Source: Actinomycetota bacterium | Lineage (GTDB): Bacteria > Actinomycetota > UBA4738 > G016210805 | Assembly: GCA_016210805.1 (NCBI GenBank) | Contig: JACQTL010000207.1 | Span: 1-19,476 of the forward strand | Direction of reading: 5' to 3' | DNA length: 19,476 nt | In this document: positions 8,069-15,114 of the stretch, one piece after another | Position numbering within the stretch: the first letter of the stretch is position 1 | How the letters are laid out: every line of letters starts with the position of its first letter | Made by a program: the position numbers and the translations under genes | Notes under the pieces: generated by a model | What the model was told of the DNA's origin: nothing | Seen by the model: the letters and a program-made list of their open reading frames with translations, nothing else | Database searches by the model: none

Positions 8069-8484
8069 CAGCCCGATCGTCCGGATGTGGACCGCTTGGC
8101 CGGCGTGGACCGCCTCGCTGACGCGGATCGCTTGGCCGGCGTGGATCGCTTGGCCGGCGTGGACCGCCTCGCGGAGGCCGCCCCGGTCGACGCCACGCCG
8201 ACCTGTGAGCCGGCCTTCTCGAGGTCGCGCACGCGCTTGCGGAGGGCGTCCAGGTCGTCCTTCGTGGCCACCCCCACGGCCGACAGCTGCCGGCGGACCT
8301 CCGACCGGATCATCTCGGTGAGGCGCTCGCGGCTCCGGGCGGACCACTCCATCAGCTCCTGGGCCGCGCTCCTCATGCGCTCCACGCCCTCTCCGCTCAC
8401 CAGCGAACGGGCCGCCTCGCGGGCCCCCGACGGTGACAGGAGCCCCATCCCGGCCTCGACGTAGCTGCGGATCTGGTCGCGCAT
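8068..8484 (-). CDS. PhaF/phasin-like coiled-coil protein with basic repeat tail
   Basis: 138 aa, first gene of the operon. Residues 1-65 are helical (REAARSLVSGEGVERMRSAA). About 64-92 (RRQLSAVGVATKDDLDALRK) form a short coiled coil of the type seen in PhaF/PhaI-like phasins. Residues 100-138 are a Lys/Arg/Ser/Thr/Pro/Ala tail of hexapeptide repeats resembling a histone H1 tail, so nucleic-acid binding is plausible. The start is the ATG at 8484 because AAGGAGG lies 5 nt upstream; the ATG at 8499 is upstream of this site. No PHA synthase is in the window, so a granule role is unsupported. It is translationally coupled to tlyA (ATGA). Confidence 0.8.
   Translation of the reverse strand: MRDQIRSYVEAGMGLLSPSGAREAARSLVSGEGVERMRSAAQELMEWSARSRERLTEMIRSEVRRQLSAVGVATKDDLDALRKRVRDLEKAGSQVGVASTGAASARRSTPAKRSTPAKRSASARRSTPAKRSTSGRSG
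8080..8169 (-). repeat. Five 18-bp tandem coding repeats (K/R-R-S-T-P-A)
   Basis: In minus-strand order the units encode RRSTPA, KRSTPA, KRSASA, RRSTPA and KRSTSG. Units at 8134-8151 and 8152-8169 differ only at codon-level positions in the first Lys/Arg and second Arg codons. The array is in frame with the PhaF-like protein and is a candidate variable-number repeat. It is not a CRISPR: there are no spacers and the unit is coding. Confidence 0.85.
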
Positions 8485-8541
8485 CCCGTCCTCCTTCATC
8501 GCTCGGGGAAGGATACTCCGCGAGCGTCGCCCTCCCCCGGC

Positions 8542-8551
8542 TTGATATCAT
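8542..8551. promoter_or_regulatory. Candidate divergent promoter with shared extended -10
   Basis: The divergent gap 8485-8616 (132 bp) holds the 8-bp palindrome TGATATCA at 8543-8550, the only AT-rich spot in a very GC-rich gap. On the plus strand it reads TGaTATCAT (extended -10, hexamer 8546-8551). On the minus strand it reads TGaTATCAA (hexamer 8547-8542). Start sites near 8558 (plus) and 8535 (minus) would give leaders of about 50-60 nt to GTG 8617 and ATG 8484. No good -35 is seen on either side, as is common for extended -10 promoters. Prediction only. Confidence 0.4.
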
Positions 8552-8616
8552 CCGGCCGCCTCCCCGCCCTCCCCACGGGTGGCACACGCGTGCGACGAGC
8601 TCGACGGGGGACGATC

Positions 8617-8964
8617 GTGCCCAGCAAGGACGAGGTGGCCTCGAAGCTCCAGGAGCTGATCGAGCGCCTGGACGGCGCCGGGGGCGACGTCCGGGACAAG
8701 CTGGCCAGGGCGGTCCCGTCCCGCGTCATACAGATCCACGTATCCGACCTGGACGTGTACTTCTGGACGGAGCTCGACGGAGGCCGGATGGACGGCCTCT
8801 ACGAAGGCTCCTCCCCCGATGCCGACATCACGATCACCGCGACGGGCGAGGACCTCGTCGACATGATCGACGGGCGCAAGAGCATGTTCTCGTCGGTGAT
8901 CGCCGGACACGTCCACGTCGACGCGAGCCTGGCCGACCTGATGTCGCTGAGGAAGCTCCTGTAG
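8617..8964 (+). CDS. SCP2 sterol-binding-domain-like protein
   Basis: 115 aa, a single small alpha/beta domain. The order fits the SCP2 lipid-binding fold: helix KDEVASKLQELIERLDG, strand SRVIQIHVSDLDVYFW, strand GGRMDGLYEGSSPDADITIT, helix EDLVDMIDGRKSM, then VIAGHVHVDASLADLMSLRKLL. The phrase 'ADITITATGEDLVDMIDGR' followed by 'G-x-V-x-V' is typical of bacterial SCP2-like proteins, which are proposed to bind hydrophobic ligands; the ligand here is unknown. GTG at 8617 has GGGGGA 5 nt upstream. The frame extends back to 8542 but lacks conserved sequence there. Its stop overlaps the next start (TAGTG), so it is in an operon with the hydrolase and rhomboid genes. Confidence 0.85.
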   Translation: MPSKDEVASKLQELIERLDGAGGDVRDKLARAVPSRVIQIHVSDLDVYFWTELDGGRMDGLYEGSSPDADITITATGEDLVDMIDGRKSMFSSVIAGHVHVDASLADLMSLRKLL

Positions 8965-10106
8965 TGGCCAGGGGCCGCCGGTTCCTGGTGCAGACTGCCG
9001 GTGCCGCCCTCCGCTTCGCCGCCGCCGGCGCCGTGGCCGTCGGGCGGAGCCATCGGGGGCCCGAGGACCACGACGGGGAGCTCCTGGGAAGCGCCAGGGG
9101 GACCCCCCGCACGATCGCCGGGCCCCTCGGCTCGGCGCTCTACGTGGAGACGTTCTCCGGTGAGAGCGACGCAAGCCCGACCAGCGGATCCGCCGCCCGG
9201 AGCCCGGCGTCGGGCACCGCCTCGGGCACGCTGGTGTTCACCCACGGCTGGTGCGTGAACGAGGCGATCTGGCACCACCAGAAGCAGGGCCTGCGCAACG
9301 GGAGCAGGCCCTTCGACCTCGTGACCTGGGACCTCCCCGGCCACGGCCACTCCGCGGCGCTGCCGGCGGGCGGCCTGACGCTCGAGCGGGGCGTGGAGTC
9401 CCTGGCCCGGGTGATCGACGAGTGCGTCAAGACCGACGCCGTGCTGGTGGGCCACAGCCTGGGCGGGGTCCTCACCCTCGCCTACGTGCTCGACAACCCC
9501 GAGACCGCCCGGCGCAGGATCCGGGGGCTCGTCCTGGTCGGAACGCCCCTCGTCCACTTCGCCCGGTCGGTGGCCGGGCGATGGCCGGGCTCGTCCCTCG
9601 AGGCCAGGGCCGTGAGCCAGGCGATGCAGCTCCTCGTGCAGAACAGCGCGGTCGACCGCTGGTTCGCCCGCGAGGTGGGGAGCCGGAGCCCCCGCGCCGC
9701 CAGCTACCGCCTGATCCGGATCGGCTTCGGCCCCCGGCCCGACCCCGCCCACATCAGGTTCGTCAGGGACATGGCCGCGGCCGTGCCCCCCGCGGTCCGG
9801 GCCGACACGTTCCGGGCCATGACCGGCTTCGACTTCCGGCCCTCCCTCCCCCGCGTCAGACACCCCGTCCTCATGGCCGTGGGCACCCGCGATCGCCTGG
9901 TGAACCCGGTCGAGTCGCGAGCCCGGGCCGCCCTCTTCCCCCGGGTACAGGTCGAGGAGTTCGCCGACGCCGGCCACGCGCTCTTCCTGGAGCGCCACGA
10001 GGAGTTCAACGAGGCCGTCCGGCGGTTCGCCTCGCGGCGCCTGGCCGCCCGGAACGGGCGCACCGGCGAGGTCCGCCGCGCTCCCGGAGGAGCCAGGGCG
10101 GGGTAG
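8964..10106 (+). CDS. Alpha/beta hydrolase
   Basis: 380 aa with an intact catalytic triad. GHSLGG (163-168) has nucleophile Ser165, GTRDRLVNP (307-315) has Asp310, and DAGHALFLE (335-343) has His338. The oxyanion-hole segment is VFTHGWCVNE (91-100) and the following WDLPGHGHS (122-130) is typical. Residues 10-27 (TAGAALRFAAAGAVAVGR) are weakly hydrophobic and could be a membrane anchor. A Ser/Gly/Ala-rich linker lies at about 65-88. GTG at 8964 shares its G with the preceding TAG; upstream frame is open but overlaps the SCP2 gene. Pairing with a lipid-binding SCP2 protein suggests an ester or lipid substrate, which is inference. Substrate cannot be read from sequence. Confidence 0.92.
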   Translation: MARGRRFLVQTAGAALRFAAAGAVAVGRSHRGPEDHDGELLGSARGTPRTIAGPLGSALYVETFSGESDASPTSGSAARSPASGTASGTLVFTHGWCVNEAIWHHQKQGLRNGSRPFDLVTWDLPGHGHSAALPAGGLTLERGVESLARVIDECVKTDAVLVGHSLGGVLTLAYVLDNPETARRRIRGLVLVGTPLVHFARSVAGRWPGSSLEARAVSQAMQLLVQNSAVDRWFAREVGSRSPRAASYRLIRIGFGPRPDPAHIRFVRDMAAAVPPAVRADTFRAMTGFDFRPSLPRVRHPVLMAVGTRDRLVNPVESRARAALFPRVQVEEFADAGHALFLERHEEFNEAVRRFASRRLAARNGRTGEVRRAPGGARAG

Positions 10107-10115
10107 TCTCACCCG

Positions 10116-10922
10116 GTGCTGATCCCGATCCGGGACGAGAACCCGACCAGCCGGACCGCGTGGGTCACGCTCGCCTTCATCGCCCTGAACGTCGCCGCAT
10201 TCCTGTTCTGGCAGCCCACGTTCGAGGGCGGCCAGCAGGGCGAGCTCGAGCAGACGGCCTTCTTCTTCTGCCACGCCGAGATCCCCTGGGAGGTCCTCAA
10301 CCAGGAGAACCTGGCCCGGGGCGGCACGGACGCGGCCCGGGCCATCGAGGCCTCCGGGCTGGGGGTGCCCGGCCCCGCGCTGCAGGGGTTCCTCGGCGAG
10401 CGCTGCCCCGGGAAGAGCTGGCTGCTGTCCGTGTTCGTGGCGATGTTCCTGCACGGGGGGTGGCTGCACATCGCCGGGAACATGCTGTTCCTGTGGGTCT
10501 TCGGGAACAACGTGGAGGACCGCATGGGCCACGCCGTCTACCCCTTCTTCTACCTGCTGGGAGGCGTGGTGGCGAGCGCGGCGCACATCGCCACCGACCC
10601 GGACTCCGTGATCCCGACCCTCGGGGCCTCCGGCGCCGTGGCCGCCGTCCTCGGCGCGTACCTCGTGATGTATCCCAGGCACCGGGTCCTCTCGCTGGTC
10701 CCGGTGTTCTACTTCCTGCACCTCATCGAGCTGCCGGCCGTCGTCGTCCTGGGGTTCTGGTTCGTCCTCCAGCTGTTCAGCGGGGTGGGGAGCCTGGCCT
10801 CGGACGTGAGCCAGGGGGTGGCCTACTGGGCCCACATAGGCGGGTTCGTGGCCGGGGCCGCGGTGGCCTGGCTGTTCTTCCGGCGAGGGCCGTCGGTCCG
10901 CTCTCCGCGCCCGATCTGGTAG
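10116..10922 (+). CDS. Rhomboid-family intramembrane serine protease
   Basis: 268 aa, about six membrane helices. TM1 lies at about 15-32, followed by a roughly 65-residue external loop. Diagnostic motifs are MFLHGGWLHIAGNMLFLWVFG (HGGWLHIAGN about 113-122), VEDRMG, and GASGAVAAVLGAY (170-182) with nucleophile Ser172. The catalytic His240 is in AYWAHIGGFVAG. Both catalytic residues are present, so it should be active; substrates are unknown. GTG at 10116 follows the hydrolase stop by 9 bp, with GGGCGGGG upstream as a weak ribosome site. It is the last gene before the 10945-10971 hairpin. Confidence 0.95.
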   Translation: MLIPIRDENPTSRTAWVTLAFIALNVAAFLFWQPTFEGGQQGELEQTAFFFCHAEIPWEVLNQENLARGGTDAARAIEASGLGVPGPALQGFLGERCPGKSWLLSVFVAMFLHGGWLHIAGNMLFLWVFGNNVEDRMGHAVYPFFYLLGGVVASAAHIATDPDSVIPTLGASGAVAAVLGAYLVMYPRHRVLSLVPVFYFLHLIELPAVVVLGFWFVLQLFSGVGSLASDVSQGVAYWAHIGGFVAGAAVAWLFFRRGPSVRSPRPIW

Positions 10923-10944
10923 CGCCCCGTGGCCGCGAGGGGTT

Positions 10945-10971
10945 GCCCCGCCCGGTCATGCCGGGCGGGGC
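10945..10971. terminator. Strong hairpin between convergent operons
   Basis: GCCCCGCCCGG (10945-10955), loop TCATG, then CCGGGCGGGGC (10961-10971): a perfect 11-bp stem. An outer arm, CGCGAGGG at about 10934-10941 and CCCTCGCG at about 10979-10986, can extend it. It sits between the rhomboid stop (10922) and the lipoprotein stop (11026), which converge, so it can serve both strands. There is no T-tract, so it is an intrinsic-like terminator only by position and stability. Confidence 0.7.
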
Positions 10972-11025
10972 CCCTCCCCCCTCGCGTCCCGGCCGCCACC
11001 GGGCGGTCGGGAGGCCCGCCCTGCC

Positions 11026-11712
11026 TCAGGCCCGCGAGACCGGGAGCTTGTCCGGAGCGACGGCCGGGATCCTGGCGGACGGGAAGTAGAACCCCTCGAC
11101 GGGGTGGTGCAGCACGCAGGTCACGCGGGCCGCCCACTGGGTGACCCGGTCGGTGTCCGGGCCCACGTCGGGGAGGGCAACCCGGATCTCGTCGCCCTCG
11201 ATGTCGTCGTCCACCAGCTCGACCGGCTCGGCCTTCCCCCGGCCGAGCTCGTTCACCTCGAGCTTGGGCCGGTCCGGGGTCTGGTACTGGCGGATGTAGA
11301 GGTATCCGCCGCCCAGCCGTGGCCGGACCTCCGGAGCGAAGACCCCCACCCGGACCTCGATGTTGTAGAGGAGGACCCCGTGATCGATGGCCGGCGGCCG
11401 GTCCAGGGAGGGGACGTCTTCCTCCATCGAGACGACGAGGAAGAAGCCCTCCACCCCGTCGCCGTCGTCGTCGGGGTCAGCGTCCAGCCGGGACAGCCCG
11501 GCGGAGTGAGGCTTGCAGAAGTCCGGGACGACGAGCTCGCCCCCCAGGTCCTGGGACGGGCCGGCGGCGAACATCTCCGGCGAACGAATCTCGGACAGGT
11601 CTCGGGGCGACGGCGTGGCGGTCGCCTCCTGCCCCGGCGGTTCCTCGGAGCCCACCCGGGCGCAACCCGACAGGGCGACGAGTCCGATGAGGACACCCGC
11701 GCGTATCTTCAT
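11026..11712 (-). CDS. Putative lipoprotein, unknown function
   Basis: 228 aa, not recognised. The N-terminus MKIRAGVLIGLVALSGC is a lipoprotein signal peptide with lipobox LSGC and lipidated Cys17, so the mature protein should be anchored outside the membrane. A Ser/Pro/Glu-rich linker follows to about residue 45. The globular part contains LDADPDDDGDGVEGFFLVV, an Asp-rich stretch that could bind calcium, and later EVRVGVFAPEVRPR and RVTCVLHHPVEGFYFPSARIP. ATG at 11712 overlaps the HAD-GNAT stop (ATGA), so the two are translationally coupled. M. tuberculosis has a lipoprotein gene (lprJ) in the same neighbourhood, but no homology is claimed. Confidence 0.82.
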   Translation of the reverse strand: MKIRAGVLIGLVALSGCARVGSEEPPGQEATATPSPRDLSEIRSPEMFAAGPSQDLGGELVVPDFCKPHSAGLSRLDADPDDDGDGVEGFFLVVSMEEDVPSLDRPPAIDHGVLLYNIEVRVGVFAPEVRPRLGGGYLYIRQYQTPDRPKLEVNELGRGKAEPVELVDDDIEGDEIRVALPDVGPDTDRVTQWAARVTCVLHHPVEGFYFPSARIPAVAPDKLPVSRA

Positions 11713-13085
11713 GGCCGTCTCCGGCCCAGATCCCCGAGTTGCCCGCCCGGCGATTCATACCCCTTGCCGGCTGGGTCCGTCAAACGGGGGACGGACCCCG
11801 GGGGGACGGTCCCGGGTGGAAGCGGGTGGAACCGACCCCCCGGCTCCCCGGGGTCCGAGGGGTGTCCGGCGAGCTCGTGCAGGAGCGCCACGGCTGTCGT
11901 TGCGCAGTGCTCCCGGATGAGGGGGGTCTCGCGGATGGCCGGCGGCAGGGCGTCCCGCGGCCCGATGGGAAGGAACCCGAGCCGGACGAAGAACCCCTCG
12001 GCCGTCTCGGTCACCGCGAACGCTCGGGAGGCCCCCCTCTCGCGGGCGGCGGCCAACGCGGCGGCGGACAGGAACGCCCCCACGCCGTGCGACCGCTCCC
12101 CGGCCGCGACGGCGAGCGAGCGCACGTGGGCGTCGGCCCCGAACATCTCGACGGACACCGTCCCGACGATCCGCCCGTCCCGCTCGGCGACCAGGGTGAG
12201 GGGGATGCGGTCGGCGACGCCGTCCCCGGCCAGGCCGCCCTCCTCGAGGAGCCCGGAGACGGAGGCCCGATCGGCCGGTCCGGCCGCCCGGATCCGCGGC
12301 GGCGCGGGATCCTCCAGCACCCCGGACACCGTGGGCCAGACGTACGTCGGGAGGGCCGCGGCCCCGGACAGGTCGGAGGGGCCGCTCACGCCCGACAGCA
12401 CGAGCAGGGTATCGATCCCCAGGGCGACGGCGCCCGCGATGTCGGTCTCCAGGCGGTCGCCGACGGCCAGGGCCGGACCGCCCCCCGCCCGGCGAAGGGC
12501 CTCCTCGAACAGCGGCGGGTGGGGCTTGCCGGCCACCTCGGCCCTGACCCCCGTGGTGGTCTCGATTGCGGCGAGGATGGCGCCGGCCCCCGGCCACTCG
12601 CCGTCCGGGGCGGGATACGAGGCGTCGGCGTTGGTGGCCACGAGGGCGGACCCCCGCTGCACGAGCAGCGAGGCCGTGCGGAGCTTCGCGTAGTCCACCG
12701 ACCGGTCCCAGCCCACCACGACGACGTCCGCCCGGTCCGGGTCGCCGTCCCGGACCTCGATCCCGGCTCCGGACAGCGCGGCGCGGATCCCCTCCTCGCC
12801 GATCACGAAGGCGGAGCGGGCCCCCCGGGCCCGGGCCATCGTCGCCGCGGCCATGGCCGACGTGACCACCTCCTCGGGGGTCGCGGCGATCCCCATCCCG
12901 GACAGGCGCGAGGCGACGGAGTCGGGCGTGCGGGCCGAGTTGTTCGTCACGAAGACGGGACGCCGGCCCGCGGCCCGGACGCCGTCCACGACCCCCGCGG
13001 CCCCCTCCACGGGCCGGTCTCCCCGGTACAGGACCCCGTCCAGGTCGAACAGGAACCCGTCGTACCGCTCGACGAGGGTGGCCAC
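11709..13085 (-). CDS. HAD phosphatase (NagD/glycerol-3-phosphate phosphatase-like) fused to a GNAT domain
   Basis: 458 aa, two domains. HAD domain, about 8-255: FLFDLDGVLYRG (11-22; nucleophile Asp14 and Asp16), FVTNNSAR (45-52), AGKPHPPLF (185-193; Lys187), VGDRLETDIAGA (208-219; Asp210, Asp215). This is the NagD-like class with a C2 cap. GNAT domain, about 262-400: an acetyl-CoA loop ERSHGVGAFLS (330-340) and FFVRLGFLPIG (365-375). Rv1692 of M. tuberculosis, a glycerol-3-phosphate phosphatase used in phospholipid head-group recycling, has the same HAD plus GNAT-like arrangement. Orthology is likely; substrate is by analogy. A Pro/Gly-rich C-terminal 50 residues look disordered. GTG at 13085 has GGAG 6-7 nt upstream, 14 bp after the TPR gene. 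Confidence 0.92.
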   Translation of the reverse strand: MATLVERYDGFLFDLDGVLYRGDRPVEGAAGVVDGVRAAGRRPVFVTNNSARTPDSVASRLSGMGIAATPEEVVTSAMAAATMARARGARSAFVIGEEGIRAALSGAGIEVRDGDPDRADVVVVGWDRSVDYAKLRTASLLVQRGSALVATNADASYPAPDGEWPGAGAILAAIETTTGVRAEVAGKPHPPLFEEALRRAGGGPALAVGDRLETDIAGAVALGIDTLLVLSGVSGPSDLSGAAALPTYVWPTVSGVLEDPAPPRIRAAGPADRASVSGLLEEGGLAGDGVADRIPLTLVAERDGRIVGTVSVEMFGADAHVRSLAVAAGERSHGVGAFLSAAALAAARERGASRAFAVTETAEGFFVRLGFLPIGPRDALPPAIRETPLIREHCATTAVALLHELAGHPSDPGEPGGRFHPLPPGTVPPGSVPRLTDPAGKGYESPGGQLGDLGRRRP

Positions 13086-13099
13086 CGATGCTCCGCCGC

Positions 13100-13492
13100 T
13101 CAGCCCGCCAGCCGGGACAGGGCGCGCTCGTAGTGGGGGATGCCCGGCCGCATGGCGACCGCCAGCTTGAGATGGGCGATGGCCCGGGTCCGCTGGCCGG
13201 TCCGCTCGCAGGCCAGGGCCAGGCCGAAGTGCGCGTAGTCGTTCACGGGGTCTATGGCCACCGCCTTGGCGAACTCCCGCCGGGCCCGGTGCATCCGCCC
13301 GGTCATGAACAGGGCCCGGGCCAGGGTCTCCCGGATCGAGCCCTTGTCGGGCTCGACCATCTTGGCCCTGGACAGGTACATCACGGCCTGGTGGGGGTGC
13401 CCCTCGTCGAGGAACCGCCGGCCCCTGGCGAAGAGGGCGTACGCGGACTCCTCCGGGTCGGTGCTATACGTACGTCGTGCCCCAGGTATCAC
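13100..13492 (-). CDS. Small TPR-repeat protein
   Basis: 130 aa made almost entirely of tetratricopeptide repeats: SAYALFARGRRFLDEGHPHQ (about 16-35), then GSIRETLARALFMTGRMHRA, NDYAHFGLALACERTGQRTR and a final helix pair. About three and a half repeats; TPRs bind peptides or scaffold complexes, and the partner is unknown. The only plausible start is GTG at 13492 (an in-frame TGA lies just upstream and no NTG follows before the first repeat). That start overlaps the divergent DUF1015 GTG by 16 bp. It is first in the TPR - HAD-GNAT - lipoprotein operon. Confidence 0.85.
   Translation of the reverse strand: MIPGARRTYSTDPEESAYALFARGRRFLDEGHPHQAVMYLSRAKMVEPDKGSIRETLARALFMTGRMHRARREFAKAVAIDPVNDYAHFGLALACERTGQRTRAIAHLKLAVAMRPGIPHYERALSRLAG
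13465..13470 (+). promoter_or_regulatory. Candidate -10 (TATACG) for a leaderless DUF1015 mRNA
   Basis: TATACG ends 6 nt before the GTG at 13477, the spacing expected if transcription starts on the start codon itself, which is common in Actinomycetota. No ribosome-binding site precedes the GTG, and no -35 is evident. The element lies inside the divergent TPR gene. Confidence 0.4.
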
Positions 13493-14646
13493 CGTTCACC
13501 GGCCTGCTCTTCGATCCCGCCGTCGTGGGCCCGGTCGACCGCGTGACGGCCCCTCCGTACGACATGATCACCGCCGACGAGGAGCGGCGCTTCCACGCGG
13601 CCAGCCCCCACAACGTCGTCCGGCTGATCCTCGGCCGCGCCGACGGGCTCCCGGGGGCCGCCCCCGACAAGTATACGGGGGCCGCATCGCACCTCCGCCG
13701 CTGGCGGGAGGAGGGAGCCCTGGTCGAGTCGCCGAGCCCCTCGTGGTTCCCGTACGAGATGCGGTTCACCTTCCAGGGGGAGGACCGGACCCTCCGGGGC
13801 GTGATCTGCGCCGTGGACGTCGAGCCGTGGGGGGGGACCATCGTCCCCCACGAGGAGACGCTCGAGGCCTCGGTCGAGGACCGCCTGGCGCTGCTGCGGA
13901 AGGTCCGGGCCAACCTCTCCCCCGTGTACGCGGTGGCCACCGGGCCCTGCCGGCCGCTCTCCGCGATGCTGGCCGAGGTATCGCAGGGGCCTCCGGCCCG
14001 CGAGGCCACGGACGACGAGGGGGTCCGCCACCGCCTGTGGGTCGTGGACGGGGACACCCCCGTGGGCGCCTGGCTGGCCGAGGATCGCCTGCTGATCGCC
14101 GACGGCCACCACCGGTACACGACCGCCCTCGCCTACCGCGAGGAGATGCGGGCGAGCATGGGGCCGGGGCCGTGGGACCGGATGATGATGCTGGTCGTCG
14201 ACGGAACGCTGGAGGATCCCCCCGTCCTCCCGATCCACCGCGTACTGGTGTCCGGCGACCCCGCCGGGCTGCCCGACGGCGCCCGGGTCCGGGACCTGGC
14301 CGAGGTGCTGGTCACGGTCAGGGACCGTGACCTCACCTTCGGGCTGGTCCGGCGGGAGGACGGTGAGACGATCCACCGCGTGGCACGCCTGGAGGGCTCG
14401 CCTCCGACCGTGTGCGCCCTCCACGAGCAGGTCCTGGGGTCCGGCGTCGAGCTCCGGTTCACCCCCGACGCCGTGGCCGCGGAGGAGGCCGTGCGGCTCG
14501 ACCGAGCCCCCGCCGCGTTCTTCCTGCCCTCCACCCACGTCGACGGGATCCACGCCGTGATCGAGCGCGGAGGACGGCTCCCCCAGAAGTCCACCTATTT
14601 CTGGCCGAAGCCGCGGACGGGCATGGTCATCAGGCCCATGGACTAG
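13477..14646 (+). CDS. DUF1015 family protein
   Basis: 389 aa, full-length for this conserved bacterial family (COG4198). Visible family motifs are SPFTGLLFDP near the N-terminus, VTAPPYDMIT (23-32), VPHEETLEASVEDRLALLRK (123-142), LIADGHHRYTTALAYREE (206-223) and the C-terminal PQKSTYFWPKPRTGMVIRP. The family's biochemical role is not established; the His-rich ADGHHRYTTA motif suggests a metal or phosphate site. GTG at 13477 is well supported because VSPFTGLLFDP matches the usual N-terminus. It is followed 14 bp later by the VOC gene, probably in one operon. Its 5' end overlaps the divergent TPR gene by 16 bp. Confidence 0.93.
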   Translation: MPQVSPFTGLLFDPAVVGPVDRVTAPPYDMITADEERRFHAASPHNVVRLILGRADGLPGAAPDKYTGAASHLRRWREEGALVESPSPSWFPYEMRFTFQGEDRTLRGVICAVDVEPWGGTIVPHEETLEASVEDRLALLRKVRANLSPVYAVATGPCRPLSAMLAEVSQGPPAREATDDEGVRHRLWVVDGDTPVGAWLAEDRLLIADGHHRYTTALAYREEMRASMGPGPWDRMMMLVVDGTLEDPPVLPIHRVLVSGDPAGLPDGARVRDLAEVLVTVRDRDLTFGLVRREDGETIHRVARLEGSPPTVCALHEQVLGSGVELRFTPDAVAAEEAVRLDRAPAAFFLPSTHVDGIHAVIERGGRLPQKSTYFWPKPRTGMVIRPMD

Positions 14647-14660
14647 GCGGATACCGGACG

Positions 14661-15086
14661 ATGGGCGAGCCGCGACGGATCGACTACGCGATCCTCTACG
14701 TCGAGGACCTCGAGGCGTCGGTCCGCTTCTACCGGGACGTGGTCGGCCTGCCCTTCAAGTTCGCCGCGGCCGGCTACGCGGAGTTCGCCACGGAGGGCAC
14801 CCGCTTCGCCCTCCTCGACCGCCGTCTGCTCCCCGACCTCATCGGGCTCGACCCCCGGCGCGTCCTCGACGGGGCCGGCGAGGCGGGGGTCGTCCCCCGG
14901 TCGGAGGTGGCCATCCTGGTGGAAGACGTCGACGTCGAGGCCGATCGGCTCCGGGAGGCCGGGGTCAGGGTCCTCTTCGGCCCCGTCGACCGGTCGTGGG
15001 GGCACAGGACCCTCCACGTGGCCGACCCCGACGGGCACGTCCTGGAACTCGCCCAGGAGATCCCCAGGTCCATCCCCCGGGCCTGA
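14661..15086 (+). CDS. VOC (glyoxalase/bleomycin-resistance) superfamily protein
   Basis: 141 aa, one vicinal-oxygen-chelate domain made of two beta-alpha-beta-beta-beta modules. Module one: IDYAILYVEDLEASVRFYRD followed by VVGLPFKF. Module two: SEVAILVEDVDVEADRLREA and GVRVLFGPVDRSWGHRTLHV. It closes with ADPDGHVLELAQE, where Glu129 occupies the usual last metal ligand. The N-terminal metal His found in many VOC enzymes is replaced (DYAILYV), so metal use is uncertain and a binding or resistance role is as likely as catalysis. ATG at 14661 is 14 bp after DUF1015, with CGGA a weak ribosome site. Confidence 0.9.
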   Translation: MGEPRRIDYAILYVEDLEASVRFYRDVVGLPFKFAAAGYAEFATEGTRFALLDRRLLPDLIGLDPRRVLDGAGEAGVVPRSEVAILVEDVDVEADRLREAGVRVLFGPVDRSWGHRTLHVADPDGHVLELAQEIPRSIPRA

Positions 15087-15114
15087 CCCGGGATCGCCCG
15101 CGGAGGCGCCGGGG

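Noticed and set aside
8080..8169. CRISPR-like short repeats
   Set aside because: Units are contiguous without spacers and encode a regular hexapeptide in frame.
8069..8587. N-terminal extension of TlyA
   Set aside because: It overlaps the PhaF-like gene in another frame; the S4 domain begins right after ATG 8068.
8799..10835. 678-aa minus-strand ORF opposite the hydrolase and rhomboid genes
   Set aside because: Composition (His/Gly/Pro/Glu-rich, no domain) is that of an antisense frame in GC-rich DNA; the plus-strand genes have full catalytic motifs.
15087..15114. Terminator between VOC and SSB genes
   Set aside because: Only 28 bp and no convincing stem could be found.
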